Positions 20,510-28,722 of a DNA stretch of 64,000 nt are shown here, one piece after another (positions within the stretch are counted from its first letter, which is position 1; each line of letters opens with the position of its first letter). A model generated the notes under the pieces. That model was not told the origin of the DNA and searched no databases. It saw only the letters and a program-made list of their open reading frames with translations. Both the position numbers and the translations under genes were made by a program. Source of the DNA: Janthinobacterium sp. J1-1 (lineage in GTDB: Bacteria > Pseudomonadota > Gammaproteobacteria > Burkholderiales > Burkholderiaceae_D). The stretch covers positions 4,898,001-4,962,000 of the forward strand of contig NZ_CP132339.1 in the NCBI RefSeq assembly GCF_030944405.1, given 5' to 3'.

Positions 20510-22209
20510 ATGAGAGTAACTGAAGAAAATTTCGGTTCTGCGTCCTCGCACATTCCTGCTGAGTGGAGCGCCATCGACTGGCGCAAAGTTCAGAAGAATG
20601 TGAGAGTCATGCAGCATCGTCTAGCGAAGGCTACGTCGGACAGTGACTGGCGCCGAGTGAAAGCTCTGCAACGGTGGCTGACCCATTCGTTTTGTGCCAA
20701 AGCAGCGGCAATCAAACGCGTGACCGAAAACCAAGGCAAGCGAACATCGGGTGTCGACCGGCAGCTATGGGAGACCCCGCAACTGAAACATGCGGCAATT
20801 GCCAACCTCGGAAAATCCCGGTATCGACCCCTGCCCCTCCGGAGGGTTAATATTCCCAAGACCAATGGAACGTTACGCCCTTTGGGCATTCCAACTATGA
20901 AGGACCGGGCCATGCAGGCGCTACACCTGCTGGCGCTCGATCCGGTCCTGGAAACAGTGAGCGATCAGAACTCGTATGGGTTCAGGAAAAATCGTGCAAC
21001 TGCCGATGCGATGTCCCAGATATTCGTCAGACTCTCCCGCAAGGGTTCAGCTGAATGGGTATTGGATGCGGACATCGAAGGGTTCTTCGATAACATCAGC
21101 CACCAATGGATGATCGACAACGTCCGCATGGACAAGTCGATACTGACTAAATGGCTGAAGTCCGGTGTAGTGGACGGTAAGCAATTGCTGGCGACAACTG
21201 CCGGAACTCCGCAGGGTGGCATCATCAGCCCCGCACTTGCAAATTGGACACTGAATGGGTTGGAAGCGGAACTTGTTGCGCATCTCGATGCAAAATGGGG
21301 AGTAGCCAAGGCCAAGAAACTCAAGGTCGGCGTCATACGGTACGCGGATGATTTTGTCATTACAGGGGCTTCACGAGAGCTGCTGGAAGACGAAATCAAA
21401 CCGTGGGTGGAGAATTTTCTCGCCATCAGAGGTCTGAGGCTTGCAAAGGCGAAGACCAAGATCGTGCATGTCGATGAAGGGTTTGATTTCCTGGGATGGA
21501 ACTTCCGCAAATACACAGGAAAGTTGCTCATCAAGCCAAGTAAGAAAAACGTCAAGGCGTTTTATAAAAAGCTGGGAACGGCAATCAGTGACAATTTGGG
21601 CGCAACGCAGGAGAATTTGATACGCCTGCTGAACCCCATGCTACGCGGGTGGGCGCAGTACCACTCGCCTGTTGTAGCAAAGCAAACGTTCTCTCGTCTG
21701 GAGTCGCTGCTGTTCTGGCGACTCATGCGATGGGCAAAACGCAGGCACCCGACCAAGAGCGCAGATTGGATACGCAAAAGTATTGGCGTACCGTCGGCAA
21801 TCGGCATTGGGTATTTGCATGTCAAATTGATACTGAGTTCGGCAATAAGGCAACAATGGAACTGTACTCGCTTGCGGGAACGGCCATTGAGCGTCACATC
21901 AAGATCAAGGGAGCATTCAACCCTTATGATCCGTCATGGGAGATGTACGGTGAGACGCTTCGGATGGAGCGCATGGTGAAAAACATGCGCTACCGAAAGG
22001 AGTGGATACGGCTGTACGTGGATCAGGACGGAAAGTGCGCGCTGTGCGGGTATGCGATGGACTTTGACACCGGCTGGCACGACCACCATATGCAGTATAG
22101 GGTAGCGGGCGGGTCCGATGCGCTGGGAAATCGGGTATTATTGCACCCAAATTGCCATTCTCAGGTTCATAGCCTTGGATTGAAAGTAACAAAGCCGGTT
22201 CCTGTATAG
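20510..22209 (+). pseudogene. ltrA: Group II intron reverse transcriptase/maturase, frameshifted
   Basis: The start at 20510 follows GAGG. The first frame carries the reverse-transcriptase domain (YRPLPLRRVNIPKTNG, QGGIISP, and the catalytic YADD at residues 278-281) and the maturase X domain, then leaves phase at the A-run 21776-21779. The next frame continues with YWRTVGNRHWVF and a zinc HNH domain (CALCGYAMDFD, HDHHMQYRVAGGSD, HPNCHSQVHS) to 22209. One missing A restores a single protein of about 565 residues. Truncation removes the HNH endonuclease needed for efficient retrohoming, while RT and X domains remain. Confidence 0.85.
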
Positions 22210-22227
22210 GAACTTTTTATTAAGCCC

Positions 22228-22302
22228 GAGCCGTGTGCGGCGAAAGTCGCAAGCCCGGTTCCTAGGGGGGAGGACTCCAGTAATGGAGTCTTCCTACCCT
22301 AC
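22228..22302 (+). ncRNA. Group II intron domains V and VI
   Basis: Domain V spans 22228-22261: a 34-base hairpin starting GAGCCG with the catalytic AGC triad, a GAAA tetraloop and closing CGGTTC. Domain VI follows as a GGGGGAGGACTCC/GGAGTCTTCC stem with the branch-point A at 22296. Confidence 0.8.
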
Positions 22303-22342
22303 ATAAAGAAACGGCATATCTTTGCTGGTACTGGAACCGATA

Positions 22343-23047
22343 GTGACCAATTCATCCATTCTGAAAATATGCATAACCACAGCAACCTTGCTGCTGTTCG
22401 GGTGCGACAATCATAAGCCCGCAAATAAAAGTCGGGAAGAGTCTAGCATAGCCCTCGCCGCGAAGACACAAGAGATTAACCCGCCAATGGAAAATATTGC
22501 CATATTAGCAGGCCCATTTGGATTAGCCAAAGGGGTGACGACCGAGCAATTGACGGGAGCGTTTGGCTTTAAGGCCGCAGAAACCGCATCAAATGTTTAT
22601 GCAGGCATTCCACCTAGGCCTGTCGAGGGTCTTGTTGATTACATCGTTCTTGCAACAAAACGTAGCGGTCTATGCAGAATTGTGGCGTCAACTCCTGTTG
22701 CAGTGGCTAATGACTCGGGCGATCAGGTCAAGGCATCAGTTGATCGGCTGGCGGAGTCCCTGAAAATTAAATATGGCGACACCCCCGTTAAAACAAACTA
22801 TGTTGGCAGCGGGACATTTAAGCGAAATCCCGATATGTGGATGATTGGTCTAAAAGATGATTCGGTCATTTATGGATACACATGGGAAAGTAAAGCGGCA
22901 GCCCCATTGCATAACGAATTAAGGGCGGTCGAAGTCACCGCCCAAGCCTCGGACAGTTCTAACGCATACGCTAAAATCGTCTATACATTTAACAATTTCG
23001 ATGATTGCGCTAAAGATATTAAGTCAATGCAAGCGCAGAACTTGTAG
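22343..23047 (+). CDS. Hypothetical lipoprotein
   Basis: A 234-residue protein when started at the GTG at 22343 (GGA seven to eight bases upstream); a TTG at 22322 would add seven residues. It has a short signal peptide with a lipobox (LLLFGC) placing the lipidated Cys near residue 21, followed by a low-complexity linker rich in N, K and S. The mature domain (AGPFGLAKGVTTEQLTGAFG ...) has no family I recognise and should sit at the cell envelope. Base composition is lower in GC than the core. It begins 40 bases after the group II intron, so its original promoter may have been displaced. Confidence 0.65.
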   Translation: MTNSSILKICITTATLLLFGCDNHKPANKSREESSIALAAKTQEINPPMENIAILAGPFGLAKGVTTEQLTGAFGFKAAETASNVYAGIPPRPVEGLVDYIVLATKRSGLCRIVASTPVAVANDSGDQVKASVDRLAESLKIKYGDTPVKTNYVGSGTFKRNPDMWMIGLKDDSVIYGYTWESKAAAPLHNELRAVEVTAQASDSSNAYAKIVYTFNNFDDCAKDIKSMQAQNL

Positions 23048-23323
23048 CACGTTTTAGGTCAGTACCGCCGCGAAATAGCCCACCTACGCAAAAAACATAC
23101 CCACGGCATCACTTAGCCGGCGGCGGGTGTGCTGCTGATGAGATGAAGGCACCCAATTACAACTAATCTAAGCGTCGACAAGGCCAAGCAAGCCCTCATA
23201 ACTGCCATCGCAGTAGCGGACGGCTATGATCGAGCCAATTCCACCGAACAAGCAAAACCAATTTCTCACATTCCGCTGCAAGCGGAATTCCACCGATAGA
23301 AACAACCTCAGGTAGCCAGAAAA
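23048..23323. other. Gene fragment region between lipoprotein and BstA-like gene
   Basis: A plus-strand frame reading LSVDKAKQALITAIAVADGY and ending at a stop near 23300 looks like the 3' end of a lost gene; no start is available. The rest presumably holds the promoter of the next gene. Confidence 0.3.
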
Positions 23324-24256
23324 ATGAGCAATACAATCAGTAAGTTGCCTTCGATTATGCCCTCCAAGATGTCCGGCCAAGGATCCCTGGATTTGGGCAT
23401 AAACAAGCAGATCGAGATTGATGGTGTTGGTATGGGTGTCCTTTCGGACGGAACGCCATTCTTAACCCTTCGCGGACTAGCGCGATTATGCGGCGTAAAT
23501 CACAGTGTTATCCAAGGCATAAACGACGAATGGTCCCAGCCGGTACAGCAGTCTCGATCTTTGAGAATACGGGAAATAATCATCTCCCATGGAGATGCTG
23601 TCGAACACCCATATATCGAAATTAAACAGCGCAGTGGTGTTGCTTTTTACGCCTACCCCGATGTGGTTTGCTTGGCGATACTTGAGTATTATTCCTTTGA
23701 TGCTGGAGCAAACATCAAAGAAGAGGCGAAGAAGAACTACCGGCTGCTTGCAGGCAAAGCGCTTCGAGAATTTATCTATAGCCAAGTTGGGTATGATCCT
23801 TCTGCTGCTAGCACTGAAAAATGGCGTCAATTTCATGATCGAGTGTCATTGACATACAACTCAGTTCCCAATGGGTATTTCGGGATTTTCAAAGAAATTG
23901 CTGACCTGATTGTTACCCTGGGACAAGCTGGGCTGCACATTGACTCGGGCTTTGTGCCGGACATTAGTGTCGGGCAGGCGTGGGCCGCACATTGGAAAAA
24001 GGGAACGCTAGGTGGAATATACGGTGAGCGAATTAAATTTGAGCACAACTACCCAGATTATTTTCCGCAAGCGGCATCCAATCCACAAGAGCCATGGTGC
24101 TACCCGGAAATTGCTCTCGGCGAATTTCGTCGATGGTTTCGCGAGACTTATGTTGGCGAGGGGAAGTTGCAAACTTATATCGAGGGCAAGGTAAGGGATA
24201 AGTCCTTACCATTGTCATTTGCACAACTTGCTCTAGCTGCTTACCAAAAAGAATAG
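23324..24256 (+). CDS. KilA-N/BstA-like phage-associated protein
   Basis: An intact 310-residue soluble protein with AGGTAG upstream and its own terminator. The N-terminal third (GMGVLSDGTPFLTLRGLARL, CGVNHSVIQ) is a KilA-N/BRO-like DNA-binding layout; the middle has YAYPDVVCLAILEYYSFDAG and KNYRLLAGKALREFIYSQVG; the C-terminus ends in an EFRRWFRETY segment. From memory this architecture matches the BstA group of prophage-encoded abortive-infection proteins, which stop replication of incoming phage while a DNA element in the gene protects the home phage. That identification was not searched. Phage antirepressors with related N-termini are the main alternative. It is the best preserved cargo gene of the accessory region. 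Confidence 0.6.
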   Translation: MSNTISKLPSIMPSKMSGQGSLDLGINKQIEIDGVGMGVLSDGTPFLTLRGLARLCGVNHSVIQGINDEWSQPVQQSRSLRIREIIISHGDAVEHPYIEIKQRSGVAFYAYPDVVCLAILEYYSFDAGANIKEEAKKNYRLLAGKALREFIYSQVGYDPSAASTEKWRQFHDRVSLTYNSVPNGYFGIFKEIADLIVTLGQAGLHIDSGFVPDISVGQAWAAHWKKGTLGGIYGERIKFEHNYPDYFPQAASNPQEPWCYPEIALGEFRRWFRETYVGEGKLQTYIEGKVRDKSLPLSFAQLALAAYQKE

Positions 24257-24260
24257 TGTC

Positions 24261-24284
24261 CAGCCCGCCGCGCGGGCTTTTTTT
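24261..24284 (+). terminator. Intrinsic terminator of the BstA-like gene
   Basis: AGCCCG, CCGCG loop, CGGGCT followed by seven T residues, starting five bases after the stop codon. Confidence 0.9.
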
Positions 24285-24352
24285 CCGAAGCTCCTAAGTA
24301 ATTCGTCAATTTTTGCTGTCAAAGCCTAATAGGTAACGACGCAGGAGTTGAT

Positions 24353-24823
24353 GTGATGAAACTACTGATACTACAACCGGCTGAACAGCAAACATTGCGC
24401 GACATGGGTGTTTTTCATCAGCATCCACGTGTCCGGATACGTGCCCAAGCGATCGTTCGATTGAGTCAGGGACTGACTTTGCAGCAAACCGCGAACGAAT
24501 TCCATGTCCATCTGAACAGCATTGAAGCATGGCGGCAACGCTGGAACAAGCAAGGCCTGATGGGTCTTTATGAAGGCCATCATACCGGGCGCAAACGCAA
24601 GTGGACGGCCGAACAGCAAGAGACACTGCGCGCATTGGCGCAAGCCGATGGGGGCAGCGCCAACAGCCTGCTACGGACTCTGGCGCAAACGGAAGGCTTG
24701 CCAGTCATCAGCCAGGAAACGGCAAGGCGATATCTGCATGAGATGCAGTTCAGCTACAAGCGCTACCGTTACAGTTTAAAAAAAAGCATCCGCCTGAAGC
24801 TTTCGGCAAGTCCGCACGGATAA
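24353..24823 (+). CDS. IS630-family transposase, N-terminal frame (copy 1)
   Basis: A 156-residue frame with paired helix-turn-helix DNA-binding domains (LSQGLTLQQTANEFHVHLNS, then GRKRKWTAEQQETLRALAQ). At 24778-24785 an A8 run lies in phase with a -1 slip (TTA-AAA-AAA); shifting continues into the catalytic frame (KKKHPPEAFGKSARIIGELD), giving a normal-length transposase of about 330 residues. Without slipping, translation stops at 24823. Confidence 0.85.
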   Translation: MMKLLILQPAEQQTLRDMGVFHQHPRVRIRAQAIVRLSQGLTLQQTANEFHVHLNSIEAWRQRWNKQGLMGLYEGHHTGRKRKWTAEQQETLRALAQADGGSANSLLRTLAQTEGLPVISQETARRYLHEMQFSYKRYRYSLKKSIRLKLSASPHG

Positions 24824-24831
24824 TCGGCGAG

Positions 24832-25356
24832 TTGGATTACTTGGCACGCGCCGGGCGGTGTGAACTGCTGTTTTATGACGAATCCGGTTTCAGCCAGAAT
24901 CCGCCGATTCAGTCCGGTTGGTCGCCGATTGGGCAGACGCGTGGCGTGGAACCGCTATCGCATGGCGAGCGCGTGAATGTTCTGGGTGCGCTCAGCCATG
25001 ACCACAAGCTGCACTGGCGAACGCAACGTCGGCCGACAGTACGCGACGACGTGATCGCTTTTTTCGACGAGCTCGCGGCACAAAAATATACCGTGCCGCG
25101 CATTGTCGTACTGGACAATGCGTCATTTCACAGGGGGTCGCAGATTGAGAAATGCCGACGAAAATGGATGGCACAGGGACTGTTTCTGTATTACTTGCCG
25201 CCTTACAGCCCGGAACTGAATCGCATCGAGATCCTGTGGAAACAGGCCAAGTACTTCTGGCGCCGTTTCGCCGGGCTGAAAGGAAGTGAGTTGCTGAGCG
25301 AGGTGGAATCCTTGATGAAAGGTTTCGGAACTGCATTCACAATAAATTTCGTCTGA
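24832..25356 (+). CDS. IS630-family transposase, catalytic frame (copy 1)
   Basis: The DDE domain: first Asp in LLFYDESGF, second in RIVVLDNASFH, Glu in PPYSPELNRIEILWKQ. The frame has only a TTG as a possible start and is probably expressed by -1 frameshifting from the upstream frame. It differs from copy 2 at one residue seen by eye (Gln here, Pro there, after SGFS). Confidence 0.85.
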   Translation: MDYLARAGRCELLFYDESGFSQNPPIQSGWSPIGQTRGVEPLSHGERVNVLGALSHDHKLHWRTQRRPTVRDDVIAFFDELAAQKYTVPRIVVLDNASFHRGSQIEKCRRKWMAQGLFLYYLPPYSPELNRIEILWKQAKYFWRRFAGLKGSELLSEVESLMKGFGTAFTINFV

Positions 25357-25363
25357 CTACTTA

Positions 25364-25480
25364 GCTGTATCAGCGCATAGTCGGTTCCTCAATATGGAAC
25401 CGCTGATGGGCGCCGTCGAGCTTCGCCTGCAGTACAGTAGCGGCTGAGGGACAGGGAGCGGTCTGAGGGGCAGGTTCACC
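25364..25480. other. Unassigned sequence beside IS630 copy 1
   Basis: A short spacer with a small hairpin (CGGTTCCTCAATATGGAACCG) and no reading frame of note. Confidence 0.3.
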
Positions 25481-25750
25481 ATTACGACACGAGCTCGGAA
25501 ATACCAACGTTTGGCCTGATACGCAGAGTCGTGATACTGTCATTGAAGCAATATCATGCCGCTACTGCGATATAGACAAAGCAATGGCCCGGACTTATTT
25601 TCCGGCGGCCTTTAACATGCATGGCAATGCCGCCGCTTTCAATATATCGAGCAGAATAGTCAGTCGAGCCATCTTCACATTTTTAAAACTCACAACTTGC
25701 TGCGAAGAAGGTCAATAAAGGCGGAGATCGTGTACAAATGACGGACCTAA
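25481..25750. repeat. Diverged direct repeat, copy 1 (about 270 bp)
   Basis: From ATTACGACACGA to GGACCTAA this matches 28081-28355 in the same orientation with roughly nine in ten bases identical by eye and a few small gaps. Copy 2 keeps a leftward frame ending ARLTILLDILKVAALPCMLK; copy 1 has stops in the same frame upstream of that motif. The ancestral content is not recognised. Its right edge coincides with the C14 tract. Confidence 0.7.
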
Positions 25751-25764
25751 CCCCCCCCCCCCCC
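25751..25764. repeat. C14 homopolymer tract
   Basis: Fourteen consecutive C residues at the exact junction of the repeat and the truncated PAPS-reductase-like gene. Such tracts slip readily during replication and are also a common site of sequencing error. Confidence 0.9.
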
Positions 25765-25992
25765 ATGTCGGCGCAAAACACCGTCAGCGACTTCGGGGCG
25801 CACGATCTTGCCGGTGTCGAGCAGGTAGGTGATCAATATCAGCGTTGCGCTATTGTCCATCCCGCCGGACCAAGCGATGCCCCAGTACTCATGCGTGGCG
25901 CCGTAGGCCAGCAGCGATTGAACGGTCAGTTCGATTGAATCGGTCATTTGCAGGCGCTGGGCGCCGGAAGAGAAAATATCGGATTGGTTCAT
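25765..25992 (-). pseudogene. Truncated PAPS-reductase-like (PP-loop) protein
   Basis: From the ATG at 25992 a frame of about 76 codons (MNQSDIFSSGAQRLQMTDSI ... HEYWGIAWSGGMDNSATLIL) matches the N-terminus of the phosphoadenosine-phosphosulfate reductase/DndC-like family. The PP-loop normally reads SGGKDS; here it is SGGMDN, so the nucleotide site is altered. After KIVRPE the similarity stops and the frame runs into the C14 tract, so most of the protein is missing. Members occur in sulfur metabolism and in DNA-modifying phage defence; this copy is not expected to work. Confidence 0.6.
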
Positions 25993-26137
25993 GTGCTTTG
26001 CCAATTTCATTCTGAAATAACAAAAATGCAACGTAGCTTTTTTCCAGTAGATCATTCTGCTGTTGTTGTGGAATTGACTCGTTCCCAGGGTCAACATCTA
26101 CCGTGTTACGATTCCGCCAACATAAACTGGAGGCGCA

Positions 26138-26445
26138 ATGGCTTGGTTCGATAAATGGGCGATCATGGTTGCCGCTGCAGCTATCGCGTTGGCGGTTACT
26201 ACGGCATTCCGTGGGATAAAATGGGAGTGTCCGAATGGGCATACTGGTTGGGTGCAGTTGGAACGATCGGAGCAATGATTGGAACGATTTGGCTCGCTAC
26301 CACGGAGAGCCGTCGTCGAGCGAGAGCAGAGACCCGACGCGCTTATCTTCACGCAGCGAGTTTTATCCTTCGTCTATCTCGTGCTCATGCACTGCTTAAG
26401 CAGGCCTGCAACCAGTTGAAGGTGTACGCCCTCACTGAGGTACCC
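26138..26445 (+). pseudogene. 5' part of two-helix membrane protein, frameshifted and IS-split
   Basis: ATG at 26138 behind a GGAGG-like site starts MAWFDKWAIMVAAAAIALAV (first membrane helix). Near 26203 the frame changes and continues IPWDKMGVSEWAYWLGAVGT (second helix) and a basic helical tail (ESRRRARAETRRAYLHAASF) up to the IS3 element at 26446. One lost G restores the frame. The rest of the protein is at 27691-28025. Confidence 0.6.
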
Positions 26446-26495
26446 TGACTTTTTCGGACACTCTAGTTTGGTAAACTTCACCAACTGGAGAACTT

Positions 26496-26807
26496 ATGAC
26501 ACGCTCAACAACATACACACCGGAGCTTCGGGAAGAAGCGGTAAAACTGGTCCTGACACAAGGCCTGACGCTGGAAGACGCCGCGTTGCGTCTCACCATT
26601 CCCAAGGGCACGCTAGCGAACTGGGTCAGTGCGGCAAGGCGCGGCACGTCGCCCAAAGTAGCCCCTGGTAGCCGCTCCGTGCCGGAGCTTGAGGCTGAGG
26701 TAACCAAGCTGCGCAAAGAGCTTGCCGAGGCACGCATGGAGCGCGATATCGTAAAAAAAGCGGCAGCGTACTTTGCGCGGGAGTCGCTGCCAAGTACGCG
26801 GTCATGA
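26496..26807 (+). CDS. IS3-family transposase OrfA (copy B)
   Basis: A 103-residue helix-turn-helix protein (MTRSTTYTPELREEAVKLVL) with a C-terminal coiled coil (VPELEAEVTKLRKELAEARM). The start follows CTGGAG. The A7 run at 26753-26759, in phase GTA-AAA-AAA, permits a -1 slip into OrfB; the stop also overlaps the OrfB ATG. Confidence 0.9.
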   Translation: MTRSTTYTPELREEAVKLVLTQGLTLEDAALRLTIPKGTLANWVSAARRGTSPKVAPGSRSVPELEAEVTKLRKELAEARMERDIVKKAAAYFARESLPSTRS

Positions 26808-27664
26808 AGACCTTGCGACTCGAATTTCCTGTCACCATCATGTGCCGCGTCTTTGGCGTCTCGCGCAGCGGTTTCTACGCTTGGTCGAACGGCAAACCGT
26901 CGCAGCGGGCGCAGGACGACGCACGCCTGAAGGTCGCCATCGAGGCCGTGCACGCGCAGAGCCGGCAGACTTATGGCCCGTTGCGCATGCAGCCGGAACT
27001 GACGGCGCAAGGCTTTCCGGCCGGCCGTGATCGTATCGTCCGTCTGCGTCGCGAGCTCGCCCTGCGCTGCAAGCAAAAGCGCAAGTTCAAGGCCACCACG
27101 AACTCGAATCATGACCTGCCGGTGGCCGACAACCTGCTCAATCAGACTTTCGCGCCGACCCGGCCGAACGAAGCCTGGGTGACCGACATCACCTATGTGG
27201 CGACCGGCGAGGGCTGGCTTTACCTGGCCGGTATCAAGGACGTGTTCACCTGCGAGCTGGTGGGCTACGCGATGGACGAGCGCATGACGCAAACGCTGAC
27301 GGCAACAGCACTGTGGAAGGCCGTGCGCAACAAACGCCCCGCGCCGGGCTTGATTCACCACTCCGACCGTGGCAGTCAGTATTGCGCCCACGACTATCAG
27401 AAACTGGTGACGCAGTTCGGCATGAAGCCGTCCATGTCGCGCCGAGGAAACTGCTATGACAACGCGCCCATGGAAAGCTTCTGGGGCAGCCTGAAAAACG
27501 AGCTGGTGCACCATCAACGTTACGCGACCCGGGCCGACGCGAAAGCCGCAATACAGGAATATATCGAAAGCTTTTACAACCGCCAGCGACGCCATTCGCG
27601 CCTTGGCAATGTTCCGCCCGCGTTGTTCGCTGAAAAATTCAGCAAACAGCCGCGGGTGGCTTGA
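26804..27664 (+). CDS. IS3-family transposase OrfB (copy B)
   Basis: A 286-residue DDE transposase: Asp in VTDITYVATGEGWLYLAG, Asp in HHSDRGSQYCA, Glu in NAPMESFWGSLKNEL. Intact, so the IS may be active. Made as OrfAB fusion by frameshifting at 26753-26759 or from its overlapping ATG. Confidence 0.92.
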   Translation: MKTLRLEFPVTIMCRVFGVSRSGFYAWSNGKPSQRAQDDARLKVAIEAVHAQSRQTYGPLRMQPELTAQGFPAGRDRIVRLRRELALRCKQKRKFKATTNSNHDLPVADNLLNQTFAPTRPNEAWVTDITYVATGEGWLYLAGIKDVFTCELVGYAMDERMTQTLTATALWKAVRNKRPAPGLIHHSDRGSQYCAHDYQKLVTQFGMKPSMSRRGNCYDNAPMESFWGSLKNELVHHQRYATRADAKAAIQEYIESFYNRQRRHSRLGNVPPALFAEKFSKQPRVA

Positions 27665-27690
27665 AACAAGAGTGTCCGCTATTGACAGTA

Positions 27691-28025
27691 CACCTCACAC
27701 TGATCACCCTCCGGAGGCAATCATCAGCGCAAAACAGTATCTGACAAAAATTGATCTGTGGGATGTGGATGATCTCATTCCGTTGGCCTCGCTTCGCGGG
27801 GATAGCACATTCCAGTTGGCGGAAGCGTGCACTGAAATTAGATCTGGAATATTTTCCTTTGAAGTTGCAGAAAGCAGTAATGTGCTCGCCACTGAGGCTG
27901 GCAGACAAAATTTTTGCAACGGAATTGCAGGCTTACTTGCACTTACCGCGAACAAGGGTGCCGCCGCGTCCGCGGTTCTTGGGCCATCGGTTCATATGTT
28001 CCGCATCGTTAATCGCGAAATTTGA
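27691..28025 (+). pseudogene. 3' part of membrane protein split by IS3 copy B
   Basis: A stop-free frame begins at the IS edge and reads EAIISAKQYLTKIDLWDVDD, LIPLASLRGDSTFQLAEAC and on to HMFRIVNREI at 28025. It has no start of its own and fits as the soluble C-terminal domain of the protein whose membrane half is at 26138-26445. No family recognised; probably a phage or island cargo gene. Confidence 0.5.
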
Positions 28026-28080
28026 GGCTATTTGAACCAAGCCATGACCGTCGCCGGGAACAAGCGCACAGGGGTGCGCC

Positions 28081-28355
28081 ATTACGACACGACCTCGGCA
28101 ATACCAACGTTCGGCCTGAAACGCAGAGCCGTGGCACTATCATTGGCGCAATATCAGGCCGCTACTGCGACATAGACAATGCAATGGCCCGGACTTATCT
28201 TCCGGCTGCTTTTAACATGCATGGCAATGCCGCCACTTTCAATATATCGAGCAGGATAGTCAGTCGAGCCATCTCCACATTTAAAACTAACAACTTGCCG
28301 CAAAGATGATCAATAAAGGCTGAGATCGTGTAAAAATGGCGGACCTGACCTAACC
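28081..28355. repeat. Diverged direct repeat, copy 2 (about 275 bp)
   Basis: Partner of 25481-25750, 2.6 kb away in the same orientation. The leftward frame in this copy stays open (79 codons, 28434-28195) and ends MARLTILLDILKVAALPCML. Divergence of about a tenth means the duplication is much older than the IS630 copies. Confidence 0.7.
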
Positions 28356-28722
28356 GCCCACTAATCGTCCATGCCCTCTGATCCTGTGGCACGGCAGGCA
28401 TGGAGCGATAGCGTGCATGCCACGTCACGCTCACGTCTCGTACAAACAGTCCACGTCGCGGTTAGGCCGCGCGTACCGCAAGACGTCATCGGAAAAGTGC
28501 TGGTGTCGAAAAGGCCAACAACACCCCATGCGCTGCCAGACAAGATGTTGTGGGTGTGTTTATCTGGAGCGGAAGCAATATTGAATTCCACTGGAGATTA
28601 ATAGCAGATGCTACGGGCTGCTGCGTGAAGGAGCGGTAAACTTGAAAATCGACGCTGGCGTGCCATGCCGATTCTCCATCACGAACCAGCATTTACAACC
28701 AGCGACCTTTTCGGCCTATTAA
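28356..28722. other. No convincing gene
   Basis: A 76-codon plus-strand frame (28371-28601) lacks a ribosome site and family likeness. The remainder, to the end of the leftward membrane-protein gene, shows nothing recognisable. Confidence 0.35.

Larger units (their letters stand above)
19902..22302 (+). mobile_element. Group II intron with intron-encoded protein
   Basis: A self-splicing retroelement of about 2.4 kb. The 3' end is well supported: domain V, then a domain VI hairpin with an unpaired A at 22296, seven bases from an AC end at 22301-22302. The 5' end is tentative: GTGTG at 19902 fits the GUGYG rule and leaves a 608-base RNA region before the ORF, a normal length. The encoded maturase is frameshifted, so the element may no longer move by itself. 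Confidence 0.65.
24297..25361 (+). mobile_element. IS630-family insertion sequence, copy 1
   Basis: A 1065-bp element ending AGTA...TACT and flanked on both sides by TA (24295-24296, 25362-25363), the target duplicated by IS630/Tc1-mariner transposases. It carries two transposase frames joined by an A8 slippery run. A copy differing by at least one base lies inverted at 29325-30389. Confidence 0.9.
26446..27687 (+). mobile_element. IS3-family insertion sequence (copy B)
   Basis: A 1242-bp element, different from copy A, with terminal inverted repeats TG...CGGACACTCT at both ends, and two overlapping transposase frames linked by an A7 run. No perfect target duplication is visible; both flanks carry GTAC a few bases away. 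It splits a small membrane-protein gene. Confidence 0.85.

Noticed and set aside
28371..28601. A 76-codon plus-strand frame after the second repeat copy
   Set aside because: No ribosome site and no family likeness; inside a decayed stretch.
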